64,000 nucleotides of DNA from Anaerosporobacter faecicola (GCF_012070565.1 NZ_JAAQRO010000008.1:62001-126000); one strand, 5' to 3'; positions 18,101 through 28,413 are shown, counted from the stretch's first letter. Numbers and translations: made by a program. The notes: generated by a model from the sequence alone, not told the origin.

Positions 18101-19084
18101 TTGAAAATGAAACAAATGTGGAATGATAAACGATACCATTCCTTTGATTATTACCTAAAGAACCAATTTGGTCGTAAACTGTATAAACTTTCTTTAGACG
18201 GTAATATGACGTGTCCAAACCGTGATGGCACTTTGGATACAAGGGGTTGTATCTTCTGCAGTGCAGGTGGCTCTGGAGATTTTGCTGCAGACGTTACCTT
18301 ATCCATAACCAAACAGATTGAAGAGGCCAAAGAAAAGATTGCCCATAAAGTAATTCCTCAAATTGGCGTTTCACAATATATTGCTTATTTTCAAGCGTTC
18401 ACAAACACATATGCTCCTGTTGATTATCTTAGACAAATCTTTATGGAAGCCATTCACCACCCAGATATCGCGGTTGTGTCCATTGCAACACGACCGGATT
18501 GTCTCGGTCCTGATGTTCTAGCATTATTGGCAGAACTTAACCAAATCAAACCCATCTGGATTGAACTTGGTCTTCAGACAATTCACGAAACATCTGCCAA
18601 ACGAATTCGAAGAGGCTATCCGTTGTCTACCTATGATACAGCTGTAAAGAATCTTCGTGCTCTTCATATTGAGGTAATCGTACATTTGATTATCGGTCTT
18701 CCATATGAAACCAAAGAAGATATCCTAAAATCCGTTGATTATGTATCCGCAAGCGGTATTCAAGGAGTTAAACTACAACTGCTCCACGTTCTAAAAGATA
18801 CCGATTTAGTGCATTATCTTGATACAATGCATGTATTAACGCTTGAAGAATATATATCGATTTTACTTTCCTGTATCGAACATCTTGATCCTGCTATTGT
18901 CATTCATCGCATAACTGGTGATGGCCCAAAAGATCTTCTTCTTGCTCCTCTATGGAGTGGTAACAAAAAACTTGTGCTTAATACAATTCAACACTCTATG
19001 AAATTACAGGATTCCTGGCAAGGAAAGAATTGTATGCACGCAACCGTAACAAAGGAGGTAGTTACATGCAATCAGAAGCTTTAA
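18101..19084 (+). CDS. TIGR01212-family radical SAM protein (YhcC-like)
   Basis: A 327-residue radical SAM protein. Its iron-sulfur cysteines lie in MTCPNRDGTLDTRGCIFCSA, with the wide first spacing typical of the TIGR01212/YhcC group. Also present: the conserved start WNDKRYHSFDYYLKNQFG and motifs YFQAFTNTYAP, IATRPDCL and WIELGLQT. The reaction is not established to my knowledge. Start choice is uncertain: TTG at 18101 has ideal 6-base spacing from GGAG, while ATG at 18107 is 12 bases away. It overlaps the DUF4364 gene by 19 bases. Confidence 0.92.
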   Translation: MKMKQMWNDKRYHSFDYYLKNQFGRKLYKLSLDGNMTCPNRDGTLDTRGCIFCSAGGSGDFAADVTLSITKQIEEAKEKIAHKVIPQIGVSQYIAYFQAFTNTYAPVDYLRQIFMEAIHHPDIAVVSIATRPDCLGPDVLALLAELNQIKPIWIELGLQTIHETSAKRIRRGYPLSTYDTAVKNLRALHIEVIVHLIIGLPYETKEDILKSVDYVSASGIQGVKLQLLHVLKDTDLVHYLDTMHVLTLEEYISILLSCIEHLDPAIVIHRITGDGPKDLLLAPLWSGNKKLVLNTIQHSMKLQDSWQGKNCMHATVTKEVVTCNQKL

Positions 19085-19626
19085 CTTTATATAAATTAAT
19101 CATTTTATATATTCTTGAAAAAGTTGATTTTCCTCTTTCCAATGCACAGGTTTCGAATTTTATCCTCGAGAAAGAGTATACGAATTACTTTACCATTCAA
19201 CAGGCTATATCCGAATTAATTGATTCCGAGTTAATTCTATGTGAAACAATTCGTAATACAACGCTATACAAGTTGACAGAAGCCGGACAGGAGACATTAG
19301 AATATTTTAATTCCCAGATTTCTGATGCCATAAAGAAAGACATCGTTGATTATCTCAAGGAGAACAAATATACATTACGCGAAGAAGTATCGACTCTTTC
19401 TGATTATTATCAAAGTAAACCAGGTGAATATCTGGTACGCTGTCAAGTGAAAGAGAAGGATAGTTCGGTTATTGAACTTACTTTAACCGTTCCTTCCGAA
19501 GAAGAAGCTTCAACAATCTGCAATAATTGGCGCGGTAAAAGCCAAGAAATCTATTCTTTCATAATAAAATCATTAATAACACGGAAAACTACTGATGATT
19601 CAGAACACATAGATGATAAACTATGA
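19066..19626 (+). CDS. DUF4364 family protein (winged-helix-like)
   Basis: A 186-residue protein that begins MQSEALTLYKLIILYILEKV. Its N-terminal ~75 residues look like a winged helix (FPLSNAQVSNFILEKEYTNY, LYKLTEAGQETLEYF) and the C-terminal half is the DUF4364 alpha/beta part ending in a charged tail. The start at 19066 follows a perfect AAAGGAGG inside the radical SAM gene, so the genes are coupled. It is probably a transcriptional regulator, but its targets are unknown. Confidence 0.85.
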   Translation: MQSEALTLYKLIILYILEKVDFPLSNAQVSNFILEKEYTNYFTIQQAISELIDSELILCETIRNTTLYKLTEAGQETLEYFNSQISDAIKKDIVDYLKENKYTLREEVSTLSDYYQSKPGEYLVRCQVKEKDSSVIELTLTVPSEEEASTICNNWRGKSQEIYSFIIKSLITRKTTDDSEHIDDKL

Positions 19627-19720
19627 TAAACACACTTTGCGAGTTTATCAAGTTATCGCGGCAGTCGCCAAGGTCTCAAGTAAATTTGGACTTTGGCTCT
19701 TTGCTCGCGTAAATAAAAAA

Positions 19721-19765
19721 GTTGCAATCCAATATTTCTTACGTTTATTGGATTGCAACTTTTTC
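19721..19765. terminator. Bidirectional terminator between DUF4364 and engB
   Basis: A 14-bp perfect stem (19721-19734 with 19746-19759), preceded by six A and followed by T residues. It can serve the plus-strand DUF4364 transcript and the minus-strand engB transcript. Confidence 0.9.
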
Positions 19766-19895
19766 TCATTTGATATCAACTTACTTCCGCTTATACTAAC
19801 ATATCAACTTATTTCCGCTTGCATACATTTTAATTTATAAAACAAAATGTATTCCTATTATGATTCTCCTTCTCAATCAACCACCATTACATCAA

Positions 19896-20600
19896 TTATT
19901 CTTCTTCCCTATATGCTTCATGGGATACACTTTCTTCCTTGATGGATTCTGTTTGTGGCTCATTCATTTCCCGTTCCTGCTCAACTTGTGATTGGGCGTA
20001 TTCTTCATCAAAACCACCCCTCATTGTAAACTCAATCAACTCCATGATTTCATCTCTTCCTTGTTTTGTTACAGATGAAAATGGAATAATCGGGGTCCCA
20101 TCTACTGTATTGAGTGCCTTACGAATGATCTTAATCTGCTTGTCTTTCTGGCTTCGATTGATCTTATCTAACTTGGTTGCGATAATAACCGGATTATATC
20201 CATTATGAACAATCCAGTCGTACATGTTCTTATCGTTAGCAGAAGGCTCATGTCGAATATCTAAGAGCAGGAAGATAATACGTAATTGTTCCGATGTACG
20301 AAGATATTTTTCAATGAGTTTTCCCCATTTTTCTTTCAATGCCATTGATACTTTCGCATAACCATAACCAGGTAAATCCACATAATATAATTCATTATTG
20401 ATGTTATAAAAATTAATCGTTTGTGTTTTTCCTGGCTGAGAAGATGTTCTCGCATATGCCTTACGATTCATGAGTGCATTAATAAGTGATGATTTTCCCA
20501 CATTCGACTTTCCTGCAAAGGCAATTTCAATCTTATCATTCTTTGGTAATACACTTGTTACACCACAAACGGTCTCTAAGTTCACACTTTTTACATGCAT
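19896..20600 (-). CDS. engB: Ribosome biogenesis GTPase EngB/YsxC
   Basis: A 234-residue small GTPase needed for 50S subunit assembly. G motifs: G1 FAGKSNVGKSSLIN, G3 DLPGYGYAKV, G4 ATKLDKI, G5 FSSVTKQG, plus the switch region ARTSSQPGKTQTINFY. The last ~35 residues are an acidic extension (SQVEQEREMNEPQTES...) beyond the usual ~195-200 length. The ATG at 20600 follows AGGAG. It is the last gene of the tig-clpP-clpX-lon-engB cluster. Confidence 0.96.
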   Translation of the reverse strand: MHVKSVNLETVCGVTSVLPKNDKIEIAFAGKSNVGKSSLINALMNRKAYARTSSQPGKTQTINFYNINNELYYVDLPGYGYAKVSMALKEKWGKLIEKYLRTSEQLRIIFLLLDIRHEPSANDKNMYDWIVHNGYNPVIIATKLDKINRSQKDKQIKIIRKALNTVDGTPIIPFSSVTKQGRDEIMELIEFTMRGGFDEEYAQSQVEQEREMNEPQTESIKEESVSHEAYREEE

Positions 20601-20739
20601 AATTACTCCTATCCGCACCGGTCTCCCTGCATGCTGAAACACTTTCTATCAACGGTAATATGAAAATTAGGACGACGGCTCCAATTTGAATCCGTCTCAA
20701 GTAGCGAATTAGTTAAATAAAATATAATCCGTTATCGCC

Positions 20740-23058
20740 TTACTTAACAAATGCGTATGATAACACATCATCCATGGTATCGACAAACTGAATTTCAATT
20801 CCCGTGGTGATTTCTTTTTCCAACTCTTCTATATCACTCTTATTTTTCTTAGGAACAAGAACTAATTTCACCTTTGCAGCCTTCGCAGCTAATATTTTTT
20901 CTTTCAATCCACCAATTGGAAGCACTCTTCCTCGTAACGTGATTTCTCCTGTCATAGCAAGATCTGCACGGACTTTCTTTTTTGTAATAGCAGATAACAT
21001 TGCTGTTGCCATTGTAATCCCTGCTGATGGTCCATCTTTTGGAACCGCACCTTCTGGTATATGAATATGAATGTCGTTCTTCTCGTAAAATTCCTTCTTT
21101 ATACCGTACTGCTCGCTAATAGAACGAATATAGCTGATTCCTGCTTTTGCAGATTCTTTCATAACATCACCAAGTTTACCTGTTAATTCAAAGTTACCTT
21201 TTCCAGGCATAACATTAACTTCAATCTGTAAGGTATCGCCGCCAACACTTGTCCAAGCAAGACCGCGTACAATTCCAATCTCGTCCTCTTTATTAATCTC
21301 ATCAAATGAATATCTTACTTTTCCAAGATAATGTTCAAGATTTTTATCTGTTATCTTTACTGATTTTTTCTTGTCCTCTAATATCTCTCTTGCAACTTTT
21401 CTACAGATTTCACCAATCTTTCTTTCCAAGTTACGGACACCAGCTTCTTTCGTATATCCACTAATAATATGGCTGATTGCCTTATCGGATATGCTTAACT
21501 GCTTCACATTCAAACCATTTTTCTCAATTTGTTTCTTAATAAGATGTTCTTTCGCTATATGTTCCTTTTCATTTTGCGAATAGCTGTTTACTTCAATCAA
21601 TTCCATACGATCCAGCAATGGTCTTGGAATTGTCTGAACAGAATTTGCTGTTGCTATGAAAAGTACTTCCGAAAGATCAATTGGTATCTCTACGTAATGA
21701 TCCACAAAGCGTTTGTTCTGCTCGGAATCTAGTACTTCTAATAATGCAGAGAACGTATCCCCTTTATAGTCATTGCTTACTTTATCAATTTCATCAAGTA
21801 ACATCAGAGGATTCTTAACACCAGCATTTTTTAGTCCCATCGCAATTCTACCTGGCATAGCACCTACATATGTTCTTCGATGTCCTCTGATTTCCGCTTC
21901 ATCTCTTACACCGCCAAGACAGATTCGTACATATTCTTTGTCTAAAGCTCTTGCAACAGATTTCGCAATGGAAGTCTTTCCTGTACCTGGTGGACCAACA
22001 AGACAGATTATTGGACTGTCTCCTTTTTTTGTAAGGCTTCGAACAGCAAGGAATTCAATGATACGATCTTTCACCTTCTTCAAGCCATAATGATCCTCAT
22101 CCAAAACCATCTTCGCATTCTTAATGTCTTTTTTATCCTTACTTACTTTATCCCAAGGTAACGCTAATAAACTTTCAATGTAACCACGTACTACTGAACT
22201 TTCAGATGAATTGTTTCCGATATTTTTATATCGTTCAATCTCTTTTTCAATTTGTTCTTTTACTTTTTTTGATGCTTTTAATTTTTTTGCGCGAGCCAGA
22301 AATTCTTCTGCTTCTGTGGAAGAATCCTTATCCCCAAGTTCTTCACGAATGATCTTGAGTTGTTCTCGCATAATATATTCTTTCTGATTTTTATCAACTT
22401 TTTCTTTTACTCTTGCTTGAAAATCTTTTCGAATTCTTAGAATCTCAATTTCATTCGTTAACGCTACACAGGTTTGTTCATAGCGTTCTGTTACATCACA
22501 TACTTCTAACAAATCTTGCTTCACATCATAACTGAATGAGATATTAGTTGCAACCAAATTCAACAAATGAGGAAGATCTTCATCTAAGAGCATTGTTTTT
22601 ACCAAATCCTTACTTAGACGCGGATTCTCCATTGCATATACTTCAAGCACACTCTTAATTCCTCGAAGATACGCAGTAAGTTCAATCTCCGATAGCTGTT
22701 CCATACCTGTATCTTCTTTTTCTTCCACATCACCGTAAAGATAAGATTGATCGGTATAGAATTCACAAACTTCGCCACGTTGTAACCCTTGTACCATAAC
22801 CCTTATTACATCTCCAGGTAATTTGATCAATTGTTTGATTTCTGCGATAGTACCGATATGGTAGAGATCTTCAAATGTTGGCTCTTCCACATCTGGATCT
22901 TTTTGCATCAACAGAATAACCTGTTGATCTTTTTCCATCGCCGTTTCGACTGCCTTGATGGTAATCTTACGATTAATATCAAAATGTATTAATGTATCTG
23001 GTAAGATTGTCATTCCACGCAAAGCTACGATCGGCATTGTTCTACGTATATTCGTCAT
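20740..23058 (-). CDS. lon: ATP-dependent protease Lon
   Basis: A 772-residue cytoplasmic Lon (LonA). It has an N-terminal substrate-binding domain (MPIVALRGMTILPDTLIHFD), a coiled coil, an AAA+ module with Walker A CLVGPPGTGKTSIAK and Walker B LMLLDEIDKVS, and the protease domain with Ser in PKDGPSAGITMATAM and Lys in GGLKEKILAAKAAK. The ATG at 23058 follows GGGAG; an ATG four codons upstream has no site. It shares the strand and order typical of Firmicute proteostasis clusters. Confidence 0.97.
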   Translation of the reverse strand: MTNIRRTMPIVALRGMTILPDTLIHFDINRKITIKAVETAMEKDQQVILLMQKDPDVEEPTFEDLYHIGTIAEIKQLIKLPGDVIRVMVQGLQRGEVCEFYTDQSYLYGDVEEKEDTGMEQLSEIELTAYLRGIKSVLEVYAMENPRLSKDLVKTMLLDEDLPHLLNLVATNISFSYDVKQDLLEVCDVTERYEQTCVALTNEIEILRIRKDFQARVKEKVDKNQKEYIMREQLKIIREELGDKDSSTEAEEFLARAKKLKASKKVKEQIEKEIERYKNIGNNSSESSVVRGYIESLLALPWDKVSKDKKDIKNAKMVLDEDHYGLKKVKDRIIEFLAVRSLTKKGDSPIICLVGPPGTGKTSIAKSVARALDKEYVRICLGGVRDEAEIRGHRRTYVGAMPGRIAMGLKNAGVKNPLMLLDEIDKVSNDYKGDTFSALLEVLDSEQNKRFVDHYVEIPIDLSEVLFIATANSVQTIPRPLLDRMELIEVNSYSQNEKEHIAKEHLIKKQIEKNGLNVKQLSISDKAISHIISGYTKEAGVRNLERKIGEICRKVAREILEDKKKSVKITDKNLEHYLGKVRYSFDEINKEDEIGIVRGLAWTSVGGDTLQIEVNVMPGKGNFELTGKLGDVMKESAKAGISYIRSISEQYGIKKEFYEKNDIHIHIPEGAVPKDGPSAGITMATAMLSAITKKKVRADLAMTGEITLRGRVLPIGGLKEKILAAKAAKVKLVLVPKKNKSDIEELEKEITTGIEIQFVDTMDDVLSYAFVK

Positions 23059-23081
23059 ACTTTCTCCCATCTTTTAATATG

Positions 23082-23117
23082 AAAAGTCCACTAAAGTATT
23101 ACCTTCAGCAGACTTTT
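23082..23117 (-). terminator. Terminator between clpX and lon
   Basis: A 15-bp stem (three G-U pairs) formed by 23082-23096 and 23103-23117, followed on the minus strand by TTTT as the end of the stem. It separates clpX from lon, which must then also have its own promoter or depend on read-through. Confidence 0.7.
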
Positions 23118-23150
23118 ATGAATGATCTATTATTTTGATTCCATTACCAT

Positions 23151-24443
23151 CTAGGCAATTTCATTGCTATTTTTCTTTGGAAGTCGCTTTGTCGTCGTTT
23201 TTTTCGTAGCTCCTTCTTCCGAATAGATTAAAGTTGGTTCCTCTAATCCTTGTGCTGCAGCTTTTGTTATAATGCATTTTGCAATTTTACTATCAGAAGG
23301 AATCTTATACATAGAATCCATCATAATTGATTCCATAATTGCACGTAAGCCTCTGGCACCTGTTTTTCTTTCGAAAGAACGCTTTGCAATCTCACGTACT
23401 GCATCTTCTTCAAATTCCAATTCAACACCATCTAATTCAAACAATTTTCTATATTGTTTTACGATTGCATTCTTTGGTTCTGTTAAGATATGATAAAGCG
23501 CATCTTCATCTAGTAAATCAAGACCTACACTAACTGGTACACGACCAACAAATTCAGGGATTAAACCAAATTTAACAAAATCTTGTGGTAAGACTTGTTT
23601 GAATAGTTTACCAATGTTCTCTTTGTCAATCGCTGCAATCTCAGCATTAAATCCAATGGATTTATTACCAATTCTTGATTCAATGATCTTCTCCAAACCA
23701 TCAAAAGCTCCACCACAGATAAATAAAATATTGGATGTATCAATCTGTATGAATTCTTGATGTGGATGTTTTCTACCACCTTGAGGAGGCACATTAGCAA
23801 CCGTACCTTCTACGATTTTCAATAATGCCTGTTGTACACCTTCTCCAGATACATCTCTGGTAATAGAAGTATTCTCTGATTTTCTAGTTATTTTGTCTAT
23901 TTCATCGATATATATAATACCGTATTCTGCTCGTTCAATATCATAATCTGCTGCTTGTATTATTTTTAAAAGTATATTCTCAACATCTTCACCAACATAA
24001 CCTGCTTCTGTTAATGTTGTTGCGTCTGCAATTGCAAATGGTACATTAATCAGTTTTGCAAGTGTCTGTGCAAGATATGTCTTTCCTGAACCGGTTGGAC
24101 CTACCATAATGATGTTACTCTTTTGAAGTTCCACATCAAGATCCTTTTCCGCTAGTACTCTTTTATAATGATTGTACACGGATACTGCTAATACCTTCTT
24201 TGCTTCATCCTGTCCAACTACATATTGATCTAGAAAGTCTTTGATCTCTTCTGGTTTTAATAGATTGATTCCATTCTCTTGAATCGTATCGTCAAATTCT
24301 TCTTCAATAATTTCTGAACAAATCTCAATACATTCATCACAAATATATACATTTGGTCCTGCAATTAGTTTTCGAACTTGATCTTGCGTCTTATTGCAAA
24401 AAGAACATCTCAATTGTTTTCTGTCATCTGCTCGATTAGCCAT
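23151..24443 (-). CDS. clpX: ATP-dependent Clp protease ATPase subunit ClpX
   Basis: A 430-residue ClpX unfoldase. It has the N-terminal C4 zinc-binding domain (CSFCNKT and [10 protein letters not shown]), Walker [13 protein letters not shown], Walker [11 protein letters not shown], the pore-loop region, and the SIGF loop ([10 protein letters not shown]) that docks into ClpP. The ATG at 24443 follows GGAGGTG, giving the usual MANR-type start; upstream in-frame codons are rejected. Partner clpP lies immediately upstream. Confidence 0.97.
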   Translation of the reverse strand: MANRADDRKQLRCSFCNKTQDQVRKLIAGPNVYICDECIEICSEIIEEEFDDTIQENGINLLKPEEIKDFLDQYVVGQDEAKKVLAVSVYNHYKRVLAEKDLDVELQKSNIIMVGPTGSGKTYLAQTLAKLINVPFAIADATTLTEAGYVGEDVENILLKIIQAADYDIERAEYGIIYIDEIDKITRKSENTSITRDVSGEGVQQALLKIVEGTVANVPPQGGRKHPHQEFIQIDTSNILFICGGAFDGLEKIIESRIGNKSIGFNAEIAAIDKENIGKLFKQVLPQDFVKFGLIPEFVGRVPVSVGLDLLDEDALYHILTEPKNAIVKQYRKLFELDGVELEFEEDAVREIAKRSFERKTGARGLRAIMESIMMDSMYKIPSDSKIAKCIITKAAAQGLEEPTLIYSEEGATKKTTTKRLPKKNSNEIA

Positions 24444-24555
24444 GCAATACACCTCCATTAAAGCAAGTATAGTTGCTGCCATACCCCCTTCAAAAGGTTG
24501 TTATGGCATACGATTGCATCTGCATGCATTCTACAACTATTTTGCTATATCATTC

Positions 24556-25140
24556 CTACTGTCTACTTGTAATTATACTATCAATTAGGCCGTATTCTTT
24601 AGCTTCTTCTGCAGTCATATAATTATCACGTTCTGTATCAACTTCAATCACTTCTACAGGTTTTCCTGTATTCTGAGCAAGAATTTCATTTAATTTCTTT
24701 TTCGTACGTAAGATATTCTCTGCAACAATTTTAATATCAGTTGCCTGACCTTTTGCACCGCCACTAGGTTGGTGGATCATTACTTCCGCATTTGGAAGTG
24801 CATATCTCTTACCTTTTGCTCCACCAGCCAGAAGAAAAGCTCCCATACTAGCTGCCATACCCATACAAATTGTAGATACATCGGACTTAATAAACTGCAT
24901 CGTATCATATATAGCCATACCAGCAGTTACAGAACCACCTGGACTATTGATATATAAGCTTATATCTTTTCCTGGATCTTCGGCTTCTAAGAATAATAAC
25001 TGTGAAACAATCAGACTAGCAGATACGTCTGTAACTTCTTCGCCTAAAAATATAATTCGCTCTTTCAAAAGACGAGAATAGATATCATAAGATCTTTCTC
25101 CTCTACTTGTCTGCTCAATGACATAAGGCACTAAACTCAT
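24556..25140 (-). CDS. clpP: ATP-dependent Clp protease proteolytic subunit ClpP
   Basis: A 194-residue ClpP, the standard copy adjacent to clpX. Catalytic Ser in [11 protein letters not shown], His in [10 protein letters not shown], Asp near 170. It has the N-terminal processing region [20 protein letters not shown]. It lies between tig and clpX; a hairpin separates it from tig. A paralogue is encoded at 6.3-6.9 kb. Confidence 0.97.
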   Translation of the reverse strand: MSLVPYVIEQTSRGERSYDIYSRLLKERIIFLGEEVTDVSASLIVSQLLFLEAEDPGKDISLYINSPGGSVTAGMAIYDTMQFIKSDVSTICMGMAASMGAFLLAGGAKGKRYALPNAEVMIHQPSGGAKGQATDIKIVAENILRTKKKLNEILAQNTGKPVEVIEVDTERDNYMTAEEAKEYGLIDSIITSRQ

Positions 25141-25178
25141 AAGTAATCCTCCTTATCTTTATTACTCCTATATCGTGG

Positions 25179-25209
25179 AAATGCTGATTTCATATCAAAA
25201 TCAGCATTT
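25179..25209 (-). terminator. Hairpin between tig and clpP (partial terminator)
   Basis: AAATGCTGATTT (25179-25190) pairs perfectly with AAATCAGCATTT (25198-25209). There is no long T run after it on the minus strand, so it may attenuate rather than fully stop transcription into clpP, or mark an mRNA end. Confidence 0.55.
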
Positions 25210-25231
25210 ATTAGAATAGAATTTATTATTA

Positions 25232-26518
25232 TTATGCTTCTACAGAAGCTTCTACTACGAAGTCAACAGCTTTTTGAACAGCCATATCCATCTTCATTTG
25301 TTCTTTTTCTGCATCACCAAGAAGTTCTTTTAATTTAGCAACTTCCATCTTGTACATTTCAGCCATCTTTTCGATTTCTTTATCTAAATCTTCTTCAGAA
25401 ACTGTGATGTTTTCTGCTTTTACAATCGCTTCAAGTACTAATCTGCTTTGGATACGTTTTTCTGCTTGTGGTCTCATTTGTTCGAATAATTTTTCTTTTG
25501 TAAGACCTGTGAAGCTGAAATATTGTTCAACAGATAATCCTTGTTGTTGTAATCTTTGTGCAAAATCCTCTGCCATTTGTCTAACTTGTGTATCGATCAT
25601 TGCATCAGGAATTTCCATTGTTGCATTCTCAATGATTGTTTCAATGATCTTATCTTCTTTTTCATTCTTTGCAGAAGCAACTTTCTTCTCTAATAAAGAA
25701 GCTTTGATATCTGCTTTGTATTCATCAAGAGAATCAAATTCAGAAACATCTTTTGCAAAATCATCATTTAACTCTGGTAATTCTTTAGCTTTGATCTCTT
25801 TGATTGCTACTTTGAACATTGCTGGTTTTCCAGCTAATTCAGTTGCATGGTATTCTGCTGGGAATGTTACATTAACTTCAACTTCATCTCCAACTTTCTT
25901 ACCAACTAATTGGTCTTCGAATGTATCGATGAAAGAATGTGAACCAAGAGTTAATGGATAAGCTTCTCCTTTTCCACCTTCAAAAGGTTGACCATCTACA
26001 AAACCTTCGAAATCGATCGTAACAACATCTTTTAATTCAGCTGCACGGTCTTCTACAGTAATTGTTCTTGCATTTTGTTCTCTTACTTTATCTAATTCAG
26101 CAGTTAACTCTTCTTCTGTTACTTCTGTATTTGCTTTTTCAACTTTTATTGCTTTGTAATCGCCTAAAGTTACTTCTGGTTTAACAGCAACTTCAGCTGT
26201 GAAGATGAAAGACTTTCCTTTTTCGATTTGTACTACATCGATTTGTGGTTGAGATACGATATCTAAACCGCTTTCTTTAGCTGCTTCTTCATATGCAGTT
26301 GGAATGATTGCATTAGCTGCATCTTCATAGAATACTCCAACGCCATACATCTTTTCGATGATTGCTCTAGGAGCTTTACCTTTTCTGAATCCCTGAATAG
26401 TCATTTTTCCTCTATTCTTAAGGTATGCTTTTTGGATTGCAGCTTCGAATTCTTCTGCTGTAGCTTCAATAGTAAGCTTTACCATGTTTTTTTCCAACTT
26501 TTCAACTTGTAAACTCAT
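25232..26518 (-). CDS. tig: Trigger factor
   Basis: A 428-residue ribosome-associated chaperone and prolyl isomerase. The ribosome-binding signature GFRKGKAPR is in the N-terminal domain, the FKBP-type PPIase domain follows (DVVTIDFEGFVDGQPFEGG), then the helical C-terminal chaperone arms. The ATG at 26518 follows AGGAGG; an upstream in-frame start is rejected. It has its own promoter and an unusual leader carrying repeated motifs, and heads the tig-clpP-clpX block. Confidence 0.96.
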   Translation of the reverse strand: MSLQVEKLEKNMVKLTIEATAEEFEAAIQKAYLKNRGKMTIQGFRKGKAPRAIIEKMYGVGVFYEDAANAIIPTAYEEAAKESGLDIVSQPQIDVVQIEKGKSFIFTAEVAVKPEVTLGDYKAIKVEKANTEVTEEELTAELDKVREQNARTITVEDRAAELKDVVTIDFEGFVDGQPFEGGKGEAYPLTLGSHSFIDTFEDQLVGKKVGDEVEVNVTFPAEYHATELAGKPAMFKVAIKEIKAKELPELNDDFAKDVSEFDSLDEYKADIKASLLEKKVASAKNEKEDKIIETIIENATMEIPDAMIDTQVRQMAEDFAQRLQQQGLSVEQYFSFTGLTKEKLFEQMRPQAEKRIQSRLVLEAIVKAENITVSEEDLDKEIEKMAEMYKMEVAKLKELLGDAEKEQMKMDMAVQKAVDFVVEASVEA

Positions 26519-26566
26519 TCTAAGATTTCCTCCTGTATTTAACACTTTCCTTATTAACTGTATTCA

Positions 26567-26677
26567 CAGTTTCGTACATTGCAAGCAATTGATTTTGTGC
26601 ATTGCTATGATAGACTTCGTCTATTTTTCTATATACAAAATCACTCTTGCAAATGAAGTGATTTTGTGCATTGCTAT
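26567..26677 (-). repeat. Repeated motif in the tig 5' leader
   Basis: The 19-mer TGATTTTGTGCATTGCTAT occurs exactly at 26590-26608 and 26659-26677, and a degenerate third copy lies at 26567-26582. Between them, CAAAATCACT (26636-26645) can pair with AGTGATTTTG (26657-26666) and ATAGAC-TTC-GTCTAT forms a small hairpin at 26609-26623. All lie between the predicted tig start of transcription and its ribosome site. Confidence 0.7.
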
Positions 26678-26706
26678 ATTATATCATATATAATTGGTAA
26701 TTACAA
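26678..26706 (-). promoter_or_regulatory. Strong promoter for tig
   Basis: On the minus strand TTGTAA (26701-26706), a 17-base spacer and TATAAT (26678-26683) preceded by TGA. Transcription would begin at the first leader repeat, giving a ~150-base leader. Confidence 0.75.
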
Positions 26707-26759
26707 ATTAATTTTCTTGACAAATCCTCAATCTATTAGCTTTTGGGTTCTTCTTTTCC

Positions 26760-28109
26760 TTATTCAGCTTTTACATATCCTTTGTCTTTTAGAATGTCAA
26801 TTACTTCATAAACACATTTTCTACACTTTTCTTCTGTCTGTGCTTCTACCATAACACGTAGTACCTGTTCTGTTCCACTTTCTCTTACCAGAATTCTTCC
26901 TTCATTTCCCAGTTCCTGTGTAATCTTTTCAACTGCATTTTTCACATCTTCATCGTTCTTTGCTGTTGGTTTATCAAAAACTTTTACATTAACAAGCAAT
27001 TGTGGATAGATCTTGACTTCGCTCGCTAGCTCTGATATCTTTTGTTTCTTCTCTAACATAACTTCCATTAATTTCAAAGAAGTTAACACACCATCTCCTG
27101 TGGTTGCATGTTTACTAAAAATGATATGTCCAGATTGCTCGCCACCAAGGGAATGTCCATTGGTAATCATATTTTCATTCACATATTTATCACCAACTGT
27201 TGTTTTTTCGTACGCAATCCCCTCTCGATCAAAGGCTTTATACAAACCAATGTTTGACATGATGGTTGTTACAACGGTATCGTTATTCAATTCCCCGCGT
27301 TCTTTCATATATGTTCCACATAGATATAAGATTAAATCGCCATCTATAATATTACCTTTATCATCTACTGCCAAGCAGCGATCTGCATCTCCATCATAAG
27401 CAAAACCAACGTCTAAGCCTTGCTCAACAACATATTTTTGTAAAACCTCTATATGTGTAGAACCACAATTTGTATTAATGTTGGTTCCGTCTGGTTCATT
27501 ATTAATCACATATGTTTTGGCTCCTAATGCATCAAAGACACCCTTTGCTACGGTAGTAGCAGAACCATTCGCAAGGTCTAACCCTACTTTCGTTCCTTTG
27601 AACGAACGAGTTGGTAAAGACATTAGATAGCCTATATAACGATGTCGACCAACAGAATAGTCAATCGTACGGCCAATCTCTGCGCCTGTCGCTAAAGGTA
27701 ATTCATCTGTTTCTTTGTCAATATACTCTTCGATCAATTGCTCTACTTCTGCTTCTAATTTATACCCATCTGCGTTAATTACTTTAATTCCATTATCATA
27801 ATATGGGTTATGACTGGCAGATATCATGATACCACAGTCAAAATCTTCACTTCTAACTACATAAGCAACACTTGGTGTTGGCGTTACATGTAATAGATAA
27901 ACATCAGCACCACTTGCTGTTAAACCTGACACCAATGCATATTCAAACATATAACTGGATCTTCTGGTATCCTTACCAATTACAATCTTCGCTTTGTGAT
28001 CCTTACCAAAGTAGTAACCCAAATAACGTCCTACTTTATATGCATGTACAACTGTAAGATCAACATTCGCCTCGCCACGAAATCCATCCGTACCAAAATA
28101 TTTCCCCAT
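26760..28109 (-). CDS. glmM: Phosphoglucosamine mutase
   Basis: A 449-residue alpha-D-phosphohexomutase that converts glucosamine-6-phosphate to glucosamine-1-phosphate for peptidoglycan precursors. Seen: N-terminal MGKYFGTDGFRGEAN, phosphoserine loop MISASHNPYYDNG, metal-binding YDGDADRCL, sugar-binding GGEQSGH and phosphate-binding RESGTEQVLRVM. The ATG at 28109 follows GGAG. It is monocistronic as far as visible, with a good promoter upstream. Confidence 0.95.
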   Translation of the reverse strand: MGKYFGTDGFRGEANVDLTVVHAYKVGRYLGYYFGKDHKAKIVIGKDTRRSSYMFEYALVSGLTASGADVYLLHVTPTPSVAYVVRSEDFDCGIMISASHNPYYDNGIKVINADGYKLEAEVEQLIEEYIDKETDELPLATGAEIGRTIDYSVGRHRYIGYLMSLPTRSFKGTKVGLDLANGSATTVAKGVFDALGAKTYVINNEPDGTNINTNCGSTHIEVLQKYVVEQGLDVGFAYDGDADRCLAVDDKGNIIDGDLILYLCGTYMKERGELNNDTVVTTIMSNIGLYKAFDREGIAYEKTTVGDKYVNENMITNGHSLGGEQSGHIIFSKHATTGDGVLTSLKLMEVMLEKKQKISELASEVKIYPQLLVNVKVFDKPTAKNDEDVKNAVEKITQELGNEGRILVRESGTEQVLRVMVEAQTEEKCRKCVYEVIDILKDKGYVKAE

Positions 28110-28258
28110 TTCAATCTCCAATCCCGCATGTCAAAAATGCGCATAACGAACCTGTATACCGAAACAGTTTCGCTATCTTTCTCTATTTATTATCTATTTT
28201 ATTCTATGATGAGAGCATCAAAAATATATGATACTCTTACGATATCTTGTTTTATTGT

Positions 28259-28319
28259 ATTCTAACATATCTGATTTCTATGTCAAGATTTTGTGTTGTA
28301 TAAAAAAATGGTATACAAC
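28259..28319 (-). promoter_or_regulatory. glmM promoter with adjacent inverted repeat
   Basis: On the minus strand TTGACA (28281-28286), a 16-base spacer and TAGAAT (28259-28264). Immediately upstream of the -35, GTTGTATA (28295-28302) and TATACAAC (28312-28319) form a perfect inverted repeat that could be an operator or a small hairpin. Confidence 0.65.
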
Positions 28320-28413
28320 CTAACTTATTCTTTCTTAATGTCTTATGTATTCTATCTGTTATGTTTGAGGTTACCCCTGGTGGCAATCATTGAAAGTGTA
28401 AATTTCCACAAAA

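Noticed and set aside
19613-19840. 75-codon plus-strand frame after DUF4364
   Set aside because: It runs straight through the strong bidirectional terminator at 19721-19765 and lacks a ribosome site, so it is not a credible gene.
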